Source: Phycisphaerales bacterium (lineage in GTDB: Bacteria; Planctomycetota; Phycisphaerae; UBA1845). Taken from it: 64,000 nt of DNA. Positions 1 through 7,682 of this stretch are shown here, in pieces (the stretch's first letter is position 1; each line of letters opens with the position of its first letter). Below the pieces are notes generated by a model that saw nothing but the letters and a program-made list of their open reading frames with translations, did not search any database and was not told the DNA's origin. The stretch covers positions 104,021 to 168,020 of the forward strand of contig JADZBE010000034.1 of NCBI GenBank assembly GCA_020852275.1, written 5' to 3'. The position numbers and the translations under genes are program-made.

Positions 1-1
1 T

Positions 2-205
2 GCGCGGCAGGGTCAAATGGACGCGGCCAGGCGGTCGCTGGAAAGCATCGCGGCGGGGACGCCGGATCGCGCGACGGCGGACGCCCTCCTGGCCGGCATG
101 GACGCGAAGCGCGCCGCGATCGTAGAGGCGCCGCCGATCGACCCGAAGGCCAGCCGCGATTCGGCGGTGGGCGCGACCGCCGAGGTGGCGCGCACGGATG
201 ATTGA
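2..205 (+). CDS. C-terminal end of an unidentified protein (possibly TPR-like), cut by the window edge
   Basis: The frame is open to the left edge and ends in TGA at 203-205, so only about the last 67 residues are visible. The first part (GQMDAARRSLESIAAG, then ATADALLAGMDAKRAAIVEA) has the small-residue spacing of tetratricopeptide helices, followed by a loose, charged tail ending TDD. That is only a hint; I do not recognise the protein. It overlaps or abuts the STAS gene that follows, which suggests one transcript running into the pilus genes. Confidence 0.5.
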   Translation, partial: ARQGQMDAARRSLESIAAGTPDRATADALLAGMDAKRAAIVEAPPIDPKASRDSAVGATAEVARTDD

Positions 206-210
206 CGCTC

Positions 211-546
211 ATGCCCATCACACAAACCCGACAGGGCGACGTGACGATCCTGCGCATTCAGGGCGAGCTGGCCGGTTCCGTCGTGGGCGAGTTCAGCAAA
301 CTGGTCGAGCCGGCGCTGGCGCGCGACCAGCGCGACTTCTGCATTGACTTCAGCCAGGCGCTCGGCGTGGACAGCCGGGGACTGGAGGCGCTGACGGCGC
401 TGAAGCGATCGTGCGAGGAGAGGCTCGGCAAGGTGAAAGTGTGCGGGCTGAATCCCGTGATTGAAACGGTGTTCGCCATTACGCGACTAAACCTGACGTT
501 TGAGTGCCTGCCCGACGCGGAGTCGGCCGTCGCCAGCTTCGGGTAG
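211..546 (+). CDS. STAS-domain protein (anti-sigma-factor antagonist-like)
   Basis: A 111-residue single STAS domain. Family members are switched by serine phosphorylation and bind anti-sigma kinases or act as scaffolds. Visible landmarks are the N-terminal strand GDVTILRIQGEL, the core IDFSQALGVDSRGLEAL and the C-terminal TFECLPDAESAVASF. The motif that is DSSGL in SpoIIAA reads DSRGL here, so the second serine (the one phosphorylated in SpoIIAA, from general knowledge) is an arginine; control by phosphorylation at that site is doubtful. A TTG at 202 would add three residues; I prefer the ATG at 211. The stop of the preceding gene lies 6 bases upstream. No kinase partner is visible in the window. 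Confidence 0.8.
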   Translation: MPITQTRQGDVTILRIQGELAGSVVGEFSKLVEPALARDQRDFCIDFSQALGVDSRGLEALTALKRSCEERLGKVKVCGLNPVIETVFAITRLNLTFECLPDAESAVASFG

Positions 547-910
547 GGGTTGCCGAGGCCGCTCTAGCGCAGAGCGTAGGGCGGGCTATGCCCGCCGTCC
601 GCTGCCCTTTCGGGCGGGCATAGGCAACGTGTTCCGCCTTCCCCACTTGGGAGGGAGGCGTTCGTGCCGGGCAGCGCGGCATCGCCGGATCGACGCCCGA
701 CGCGGCATGGAGTTCGGCGGCGCGCAAGGCCATGCCCGGCGCGCACGGAAGTCGCGGTTCGCCTGGCGGACCGCGCTCGTGTCGTGGCTTGAGCATAAGA
801 GGAGGCGGTCGTAGCCCGCCCTGCGCAAGACGTTGCCCACGGAGGGAATGGTGACGCACCGTCGGGCTTGTGCCGTCAGTGTCCGTAAGTCCGCGCAGGC
901 GACAGAGTCG
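547..910. other. Intergenic stretch with a GC-rich palindromic repeat
   Basis: No convincing gene. It holds a perfect palindrome, GGCGGGC-TAT-GCCCGCC, at 580-596, with a second related arm at 612-625 (GGGCGGGCATAGGC). These could fold into a stable hairpin and may act as a terminator or be one of the dispersed repeats of this genome. The frame of the next gene stays open to 833 but lacks coding character before 911. Confidence 0.5.
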
Positions 911-2626
911 ATGATCAACGCGCACAACAAGACGCGACCGGTGGGCCTGATCCTCAAGGAGCGGGATCTGCTGACGGAGGACCAGGTTCAGCAGGTGCTT
1001 CGTCGCCAGAAGGCCGTCTCCGGGAAGCGGCTTTTTGGCGAAGTCGTAGTCGAGCTGGGCTTCTGCACGGAGGAACAGGTTCTCGACGCGCTCGCCGACG
1101 CCTACGGCATCCCGTACGCGCGCATCAATTCCAGACTGCTGGACCCTTCGGCGGCGGCCACTTTGCCCCGGGATTTCTGCGAAAAGAACCTCGCGCTGCC
1201 GCTGTTCTGCGTGGACGGCGCCCTGGCCGTCGCACTCGCGGAGCCGTCGAATTTCTTTCTGATCGAGGATATTGCGCAGCGCACGAACCTGGAAGTGCAC
1301 ATCGTCGCCTGCCCGCGCAACGACTTGCGCGCTGCCATCGAGGCCGCCTTCAGCGAACGCCGCGAGGACGCCGCGGAACTGGACCACCTGCTCGCCGCGG
1401 CGAAAAAGGACGTGGAAAGCCTGCAGCAGGACGTGGACGCCGCGGTCGCCGACATCGACGACAACGCCGAAGACTCCCCCGTCATCAAGCTCGTCCACCA
1501 CGTCATCACCGGCGCCGTCCGCGACCGCGCCAGCGACATCCACGTCGAGCCGGACGAGAACTCGCTCTGCGTCCGCTATCGCGTGGACGGTTCGCTCGTC
1601 GAGAAAATGCGCCCCGCCTTCGCCATGGCGGCGCCCATCGTCGCCCGCGTCAAGATCATGGCCGGCATGGACATCTCCGAGCGCCGCATGCCCCAGGACG
1701 GCGCCATCCGCGTCAGCGTGGACGGCCGCACGATCGACCTTCGCGTCTCCTCAATGCCCAACAAGTTCGGCGAAAAGGTCGTGCTCCGCATCGTGGACAC
1801 GCAGAACATTCTGATCGGGCTGGACAAGCTGGGCATGGATGACGCGATGCGCGAGCGCTTCGAGGAAGTCGTCCTGCGCCCTCACGGCATCATCCTCGTG
1901 ACCGGGCCGACGGGGTGCGGCAAGAGCACGACTCTGTACTCCATGCTCAGCCGCATCAGCAATCCTCAGGTGAACGTCTGCACCGTCGAGGACCCGATCG
2001 AAGTCAATCTCAAGGGCGTCAACCAGTTTCAGGTCAACGACCGCATCGGGCTGTCCTTCAGCGCCGTCCTCCGCTCGCTGCTGCGCCAGGACCCGGACGT
2101 CATCATGGTCGGCGAAATCCGCGATTCCGAAACCGGCAAGGTCGCCGTGCAGGCGGCGCTGACCGGTCACCTTGTCCTCTCGACGCTGCACACCAACGAC
2201 GCGGTGTCGGCGGTGACGCGGCTGGTCAACCTGGACATCGAGCCGTTCCTCGTGGCGGCGTCGGTGGAGGGCGTGCTGGCGCAGCGCCTCGTGCGGCGCA
2301 TCTGTCCGTCGTGCGAGTCGCGGAGGCCGCCGACGCCGCGCGAGAAGCAGGTCGCCGAGCGCTACGGGTTCGACGCAAGCGAGACTCCGACGAGCATCGG
2401 GTGTTCGCGGTGTCTGCAGACGGGCTTTCGCGGGCGGCTGGGCATTTATGAGCTTCTGGTGCTTGACGATCCGCTGCGCGACGCCGTTTCATCCGGCGCG
2501 CCGCTGGGGCGCTTGCGCGAGCTGGCGCTGAAGACGGGAATGTCGAGGCTGATTCAGGACGGGATCCAGAAAACGCTCGCCGGTCTGACCACGCTGGAGG
2601 AGATCATCCAGACCACCGGCGTCTAG
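911..2626 (+). CDS. pilB: Type IV pilus / type II secretion assembly ATPase (PilB/GspE family)
   Basis: Hexameric cytoplasmic ATPase that powers pilus or pseudopilus extension. At 571 residues it has family length. The N-terminus (about 11-130) is an MshEN/T2SSE_N domain with two 24-residue repeats (PVGLILKERDLLTEDQVQQV... and the copy starting LFGEVVVELGFCTEEQV); in MshE such repeats bind c-di-GMP, but here the leading Arg and one closing Gln are not conserved. The core has Walker A GPTGCGKS at 332-339, the Walker B region DVIMVGEIRD from 396, the LSTLHTNDA His box and a zinc tetracysteine (C465, C468, C498, C501). ATG 911 is chosen because the family begins just here; the frame is open 26 codons upstream. 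Followed after 17 bases by a pilT-like gene, then pilC; no pilin or PilM-Q genes are in view. Confidence 0.9.
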   Translation: MINAHNKTRPVGLILKERDLLTEDQVQQVLRRQKAVSGKRLFGEVVVELGFCTEEQVLDALADAYGIPYARINSRLLDPSAAATLPRDFCEKNLALPLFCVDGALAVALAEPSNFFLIEDIAQRTNLEVHIVACPRNDLRAAIEAAFSERREDAAELDHLLAAAKKDVESLQQDVDAAVADIDDNAEDSPVIKLVHHVITGAVRDRASDIHVEPDENSLCVRYRVDGSLVEKMRPAFAMAAPIVARVKIMAGMDISERRMPQDGAIRVSVDGRTIDLRVSSMPNKFGEKVVLRIVDTQNILIGLDKLGMDDAMRERFEEVVLRPHGIILVTGPTGCGKSTTLYSMLSRISNPQVNVCTVEDPIEVNLKGVNQFQVNDRIGLSFSAVLRSLLRQDPDVIMVGEIRDSETGKVAVQAALTGHLVLSTLHTNDAVSAVTRLVNLDIEPFLVAASVEGVLAQRLVRRICPSCESRRPPTPREKQVAERYGFDASETPTSIGCSRCLQTGFRGRLGIYELLVLDDPLRDAVSSGAPLGRLRELALKTGMSRLIQDGIQKTLAGLTTLEEIIQTTGV

Positions 2627-2643
2627 AAACGGGGAGAAGTGCC

Positions 2644-3840
2644 GTGCACCTGTCATCGAAATCATCCATGCTGGCGATGCTCCTGGAGCAGGCGCGCGCG
2701 ATCGGCGCGTCGGACGTCCTCCTCGTCGCGGGCGCGGCGCCCTCGGCGTATGTCCACTCGCGGCTCAAGCCCCTGGCGACCAAGCCGCTCACCGCCGAGC
2801 AGACCGCGGCGCTGCTGAAGGACATCATCAGTCCGGCGCAGCTTCAACACCTCACCCAGCAGCGCGACCTCGACCTCTCCGTCGCCTTAAGCAGCGTGGG
2901 GCGCTGGCGCGTCAACGTCCACTATCAGCGCGACTCGCTCGCGGCCGCTTTCCGCTTCATCCCGAGCGAGATTCCGTCGCTGGAATCCCTGAACCTTCCT
3001 CCCATTCTGCAGGTCTTCACACGGCTTCCGCGAGGGCTGGTGCTGGTCACTGGCGGAACGGGGCACGGCAAGAGCACGACCCTCGCCGCCCTGGTGGAAC
3101 GGATCAACCGCGACGCCGCCCTGCACGTCATCACCGTGGAAGATCCCATCGAATACGAGTTCACCGCGCGGCAGTCCATCATCGAGCAGCGGGAGATCGG
3201 CATTGACTCGCCGTCGTTCGCCTCCGCGCTGCGCCACGTGCTGCGGCAGAAGCCGGACGTCATCGTCGTCGGCGAGATGCGCGACCTCGAGACGATCCGC
3301 ATCGCTCTCACCGCCGCCGAGACCGGGCACCTCGTGCTGGCCACGCTCCACACCATCAGCGCCGCCCAGACCATCGAGCGCATCGTGGACGTCTTCGAGC
3401 CGGCGCAGCAGCCGCAGATTCGCACGCAGCTCTCCGGCGCGCTGCAGGCCGTAATCTGCCAGACGCTCCTTCCTCGAACGGACGTGGAGGGCGTCGCTCC
3501 TGCCGTGGAAATCCTCGTCAACACGCCCGCCATTGCCCGCGCCATCCGCGACGGCGAGACGCATCTGATCAACGGCATGATCGAGACGGGCGCGGCCGTG
3601 GGCATGATGACGCTGGACGCCGCGATCCTGGAACTGGAGCGCAAAGGATGGATCGACGCGGAGCAGGGGCTGTCGCGGGCGCAGGACCCGCAGCGACTTC
3701 TGCGGATGCTCAACCGCGCCGGCGAAGGACCGGCAGAGCATTCGGAAAACGGCGAGCCCCGGCAGGCCGCGCCCGCTCTTGCCTTGGCCGGGAAGGGCAA
3801 GCCCGCAACGTCGGCCCAGGGAGCGAAACCGTGGGAGTAG
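2644..3840 (+). CDS. pilT: Twitching motility / retraction ATPase (PilT family)
   Basis: ATPase that drives pilus retraction. 398 residues, GTG start at 2644 with GGGGAGAAG just upstream. Walker A is GGTGHGKS at 137-144, with Gly and His at places usually Pro and Ser in PilT. Other landmarks: VEDPIEY, the GEMRDLETI Walker B region, HLVLATLHTISAA, and a C-terminal stretch AIARAIRDGETHLINGMIETG that matches the PilT AIRNLIRE retraction region. A roughly 45-residue low-complexity tail (GEGPAEHSENGEPRQA...) follows the family's normal end. Lies 17 bases after pilB and 71 before pilC, so all three are probably one operon. Confidence 0.88.
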   Translation: MHLSSKSSMLAMLLEQARAIGASDVLLVAGAAPSAYVHSRLKPLATKPLTAEQTAALLKDIISPAQLQHLTQQRDLDLSVALSSVGRWRVNVHYQRDSLAAAFRFIPSEIPSLESLNLPPILQVFTRLPRGLVLVTGGTGHGKSTTLAALVERINRDAALHVITVEDPIEYEFTARQSIIEQREIGIDSPSFASALRHVLRQKPDVIVVGEMRDLETIRIALTAAETGHLVLATLHTISAAQTIERIVDVFEPAQQPQIRTQLSGALQAVICQTLLPRTDVEGVAPAVEILVNTPAIARAIRDGETHLINGMIETGAAVGMMTLDAAILELERKGWIDAEQGLSRAQDPQRLLRMLNRAGEGPAEHSENGEPRQAAPALALAGKGKPATSAQGAKPWE

Positions 3841-3911
3841 GCCGGAAAGGACGCCGGCTGCCGGGCGCGGGCGCGGAAAGTCCGGAGGCACTCCATCCAA
3901 GGTGAATCGCC

Positions 3912-5135
3912 ATGACGACGTATGAATACACCGCACGCAGCGGCGCCGGCGCGGCCTTGAAAAAGTGCATCGCCGCCGGCAGCGATGCCGAAGCCGCTCG
4001 CTTGCTCCGCGCCGAGGGCAAGTTCGTCATCGAGTTGGTTGCCCGCGCGGACGAGGATGCGGCGGCCTCGGGCGGCGCCCGCGCTCGTCGCAGGGGTGGG
4101 CGCGTTCGATCCGCCGACATCGAGCTGTTCGCCTCGCAGATGGCGATCATGCTGGAAACCGGCGTGGGCATCGGCGACGCGCTGGACACCGTCATCGACG
4201 ACTGCGCGCCCGGCGGAGCACGGCAGGCGATCGAGGATGTCCGCCGACGCGTTGAAGGCGGCTCGATGCTCTCCGAGGCCTTCGCGCACAACCCGCGCGC
4301 GTTCGACCCGCTCTTCGTCAACCTCATCAAGGCCTCGGAGGCGTCGGGCCAACTGCCGCTGATGTTCGGACGCATCTCGGATCACCTGCGCTCCAGCCGC
4401 GACATCCGCCGCCGCACCGTCGGCGCCATGATCTACCCCGGCATCCTCCTGTGCCTCTCGATCCTCGTCGTCGTCTTCATGCTCGCGTTCCTGCTCCCGA
4501 AATTCACGGTCCTCTACAAGGGGAAGGAGGCGCTCCTGCCGAAGCCGACCAAGATCCTGATGGCCCTCAGCGACAGCATGGTTCACCACGCCGCGCTGTG
4601 GGCAATCGGCGCCGCGTTGCTTTCTTCGGCGCTGTTCCTCTCCTTCAAGAGCGAGCGCGGACGCCGGTTCTGGCACGGGCTGGTCCTCAAGCTGCCGATC
4701 CTGGGCGCCATGTACCGCAAGTCGATCCTGACGCGCAGCCTCAAGACCATGGGCACGCTGATCGAATCCGGCGTGTCGGGGCTTGAAATGATCTCCATCA
4801 CGCGCGGCATCGCGCGGAACCACCATTTTGAGAAGCTCTGGGATGCGGTGGCGGAGCAGCTCCACCGCGGCCGCCAGCTCAGTGTCCCGCTCGCCGCCTC
4901 GCCGCTCGTTCCGCGATCCATCACGCAGATGATCCAGGCGGGCGAGAAATCCGGGCAACTCGGCAAGGTGCTCGAAAAGCTCGGCGGTTTCCTGCTGGAC
5001 GACCTGCGCCAGACGATTGAACGCGCGACGCGCCTCGTGGAACCGGTGCTCATCATGATCATGGGCTCGATCATCGGCGCCATCGCCATCTCGCTGCTGC
5101 TGCCGATCTTCACGCTGTCGAGAGTCGTGCGATGA
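3912..5135 (+). CDS. pilC: Type IV pilus / type II secretion inner-membrane platform protein (PilC/GspF family)
   Basis: Polytopic membrane protein that the PilB and PilT motors act upon. 407 residues with two T2SSF domains (about 65-190 and 265-390). The opening TYEYTARSGAGAALKKCIAAGS is the usual family start (YEY.A.d..G...kG.i.A). Hydrophobic segments follow the first domain (YPGILLCLSILVVVFMLAFL; then HHAALWAIGAALLSSALFL) and one closes the protein (IMIMGSIIGAIAISLLLPIF). An ATG at 3912 follows a run AAGGTGAATCGCC. Its TGA overlaps the ATG of the glycosyltransferase (ATGA), which implies translational coupling. Confidence 0.9.
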   Translation: MTTYEYTARSGAGAALKKCIAAGSDAEAARLLRAEGKFVIELVARADEDAAASGGARARRRGGRVRSADIELFASQMAIMLETGVGIGDALDTVIDDCAPGGARQAIEDVRRRVEGGSMLSEAFAHNPRAFDPLFVNLIKASEASGQLPLMFGRISDHLRSSRDIRRRTVGAMIYPGILLCLSILVVVFMLAFLLPKFTVLYKGKEALLPKPTKILMALSDSMVHHAALWAIGAALLSSALFLSFKSERGRRFWHGLVLKLPILGAMYRKSILTRSLKTMGTLIESGVSGLEMISITRGIARNHHFEKLWDAVAEQLHRGRQLSVPLAASPLVPRSITQMIQAGEKSGQLGKVLEKLGGFLLDDLRQTIERATRLVEPVLIMIMGSIIGAIAISLLLPIFTLSRVVR

Positions 5136-7630
5136 ACCGCTGCAACGCTTCGCAAGCTGGACCCGTCACCGTCATCTGCACGGTGCGCAACGACGCGCCG
5201 GGGCTGCGCATCATGCTCGAAAGCCTTTCCGCGCAGACGCGGACGCCCGATGAGATCATCATCGTGGACGGCGGATCTGATCCCGACACCGTCCCCGAGT
5301 TGCAATCCATCGTCGCCGCCTGCCCGAATGCCCGACTGCTCATCGAGCCGGACGTCAACATCGCGCAGGGACGCAACATCGCCATCGGCGAGGCCAGGCA
5401 CGGAATGATCGCCTGCATCGACGCCGGCTGCCGCGCGCGTCCGGACTGGCTTGCGCAACTCCTTGCGCCGTTCGCGGACGATGCGGCGCGGATCGAGGTC
5501 GTCGGCGGCGCAACCGTCGCGGCCCCGCGGTTGCGATTTCAGCGGGTGGTCGCCGCGCTCACGCTGCCGGGGCATCTGCGACCCGTCGATCCGGCGACAT
5601 TCAACCCCAGTGCGCGCTCGCTGGCCTTTCGCCGAAGCGCGTGGCATCGCGCGAGCGGCTTCCCCGAATGGCTGATGACCGCCGAGGACACGCTGTTCGA
5701 CCTGCGCCTGCGCGGCCTGCAACCGTCGGTGCGATACGCCTTCGCAGCCGACGCCATCGTCGAATGGGAGCCGCGTGCCACCTGGCGAGCAACGTGGCGC
5801 CAGTTCTCCGGTTATGCGCGCGGGGAGGCGCACATCGGCCGCGGTCGCGAGGATCATCGCTACACCGGCACGCGCTACGCCGCGCTCGCCGCATGGGCCA
5901 TCGCCGCAACGACCTTCGCAGTGCAGGGATGGAACGTCGGCGCCTGCTGCGCGGGCATGATGGCATTGCTTCTCCTGCTGCGACCGCATCTGCGTTCCGC
6001 ACTGCTCGCCGCCGTGTCCACGACTGACAACGGTCTGCCGCGCGCCGGGCTCTTCCGAAGAATCCCGCGGATTGCATACGCCTGCGTCGTCTCGGAATTC
6101 ATCGCCCTCGCCTGCTGGCGGGGACACCGGGCGGGGATGCGCGATCGCGCGCGCCTGCCGGAGCTGTTTGAGCGGGAACTGCGCGAATATCTGCAAGCGG
6201 CGGATTCGCCGATCGACTTGGCTTCCGTACCGCCGTGGAACGTCGAGCCGTCGCCGCCGCGCACGCTGATCGTCTCCTGGCATTGGCCTCCCGCCAACCG
6301 CGCCTCCGCCAACGTCTTGTCCAACCTGTTCCAGCACGCCCCGCCCGACCGGTTTCGCGTTCTGACGCGGCGGATGAACGGCTCGCAGGAGGAAGGCTCA
6401 ACGAGCCCCGCGCTTCCGACCGAGCGCTTAGCCTGGCCCCTGCAGGATGACCGCCCGGTCCGATTCCGCACGTGGCTCGCCGAAGTGCGAACGCTGGCCG
6501 CCGCCGTGCGCGCCGCCTGGCGAATCCACCGTGATTGGGACGTGCAGTGTGTTGTGAGCGTTCACCCGACTCGTTACGGGCTGCTCGCCGGCCGGCTTGC
6601 GGCGAAGACTCTCGGTGTTCCGCACGTCGCCTACATGCACGATCTCCTGCGCGAAACGCTGATCACTTCTTCGAGGCTGAAGCGGGCGTTCTGGTCGGCG
6701 GTGGATACGTGGATTCTGCGCGCCAGCCGCCATGTTCTTGTGCCGACGCGGGAGCACGCGGACCACTACGCCGGGCGCGGCATCAAGAACACCTGGGTCC
6801 TGCCGCACACGGCGGCGTCTTTGCGCAATGACGCCGACGCCAAATCTGAGAATGCAAGCGACGAGCTTCAGCCCGCGCAAATGCTCGTACAGGGCGGCGA
6901 TCGTGCGGGAGGGGTCGCCCCTGAAAGCGCCAAGACCGCTTCCTTACGGGCGCGGCTCTGTAACGCGCCCTCTGCGGCATGGTCGAACCACGGGACCCAC
7001 CCGTTGCACCTTGTTTACAGCGGCGCCATCTACGAGCCGCATACGGACGCCGTGGAGGCGCTGATCCGGGCGGCGCGATCCCGCCCTCACGTCCGCCTGC
7101 GCTTCCTCTCCCAGCCTCAGCCGTTGCTGGTAGGCCAGGACGTCCAGTGGCTTTTGCCCGAGCGGATGCGCGAAGCCCTGCGCCTGGCGGACGCTTGTGT
7201 CGTCGCGCTGGGCTGGAAGACGCCCTACCCGGACGAAATCCGCATCTGCTTCCCTTCGAAGATTCTGGATTACCTGCAAGCCGGCAGGCCGATCCTCGCC
7301 ATCGTCCCGCGCGGTTGCTTCGTCGATCGGCTCGTCCGCGAGACCGGCTGCGGAATCTGCGCCAACTCTCCGGATCCGCTCGACATCCAGCACGCCCTCC
7401 GCATGTTGATGGACGACCAGCGGAGGCTGGAATATGCGTGCAACGCGGCACGGGCTTTGGCTCGCTTCGAGCCGCGCTCCTGGATGCGACGCCTGGGCGC
7501 GCTGCTCGCCGGATGCAATCCATCGTCGGCGGAAGCGGCGACCACGTCCGTCGTCGCACGCAGCGACATCGCCTTCGAGCGGCCGGCGCGAACGGCCCAC
7601 GGATCGCCCGTTGAGTCGATCACCGGCTGA
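5132..7630 (+). CDS. Two-domain glycosyltransferase (GT2-like plus GT4-like fusion)
   Basis: 832 residues. Residues about 8-240 are a GT2 fold: VTVICTVRNDAPGLRIMLESL, EIIIVDGGSDPDT, then CIDAGCRARPDW and the acidic AEDTLFDLRLRG near the acceptor site. A short membrane segment (about 250-295) follows. From about 372 a second, GT-B type domain starts (RTLIVSWHWPPANRASANVL) and ends with LVYSGAIYEPHTDAVEAL and the donor-site region FPSKILDYLQAGRPILAIVPRG. A hydrophilic linker at about 568-621 contains a repeat-derived piece and interrupts the GT-B domain. ATG overlaps the pilC stop. Likely role: building or modifying a surface glycan or glycosylating a surface protein; coupling to pilC hints at pilus glycosylation, but this is an inference. 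Confidence 0.75.
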   Translation: MNRCNASQAGPVTVICTVRNDAPGLRIMLESLSAQTRTPDEIIIVDGGSDPDTVPELQSIVAACPNARLLIEPDVNIAQGRNIAIGEARHGMIACIDAGCRARPDWLAQLLAPFADDAARIEVVGGATVAAPRLRFQRVVAALTLPGHLRPVDPATFNPSARSLAFRRSAWHRASGFPEWLMTAEDTLFDLRLRGLQPSVRYAFAADAIVEWEPRATWRATWRQFSGYARGEAHIGRGREDHRYTGTRYAALAAWAIAATTFAVQGWNVGACCAGMMALLLLLRPHLRSALLAAVSTTDNGLPRAGLFRRIPRIAYACVVSEFIALACWRGHRAGMRDRARLPELFERELREYLQAADSPIDLASVPPWNVEPSPPRTLIVSWHWPPANRASANVLSNLFQHAPPDRFRVLTRRMNGSQEEGSTSPALPTERLAWPLQDDRPVRFRTWLAEVRTLAAAVRAAWRIHRDWDVQCVVSVHPTRYGLLAGRLAAKTLGVPHVAYMHDLLRETLITSSRLKRAFWSAVDTWILRASRHVLVPTREHADHYAGRGIKNTWVLPHTAASLRNDADAKSENASDELQPAQMLVQGGDRAGGVAPESAKTASLRARLCNAPSAAWSNHGTHPLHLVYSGAIYEPHTDAVEALIRAARSRPHVRLRFLSQPQPLLVGQDVQWLLPERMREALRLADACVVALGWKTPYPDEIRICFPSKILDYLQAGRPILAIVPRGCFVDRLVRETGCGICANSPDPLDIQHALRMLMDDQRRLEYACNAARALARFEPRSWMRRLGALLAGCNPSSAEAATTSVVARSDIAFERPARTAHGSPVESITG
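6925..6975 (+). repeat. Intragenic copy of the GC-rich CGGGCGCGGCTCTG repeat
   Basis: Inside the glycosyltransferase gene, the core TTACGGGCGCGGCTCTGTAA matches cores at about 9676 (TTGCGGGCGCGGCTCTGCAA), 13158 (TGACGGGCGCGGCTCTGAAA) and, less closely, 11332 and 14250. It is read in frame as SLRARLCN, within a linker of poor sequence complexity. Confidence 0.65.
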
Positions 7631-7682
7631 CAACGCGGTATGCTCCACGCCCGAAACCGAGGCGTCTTCGGAGCGAACCGTC

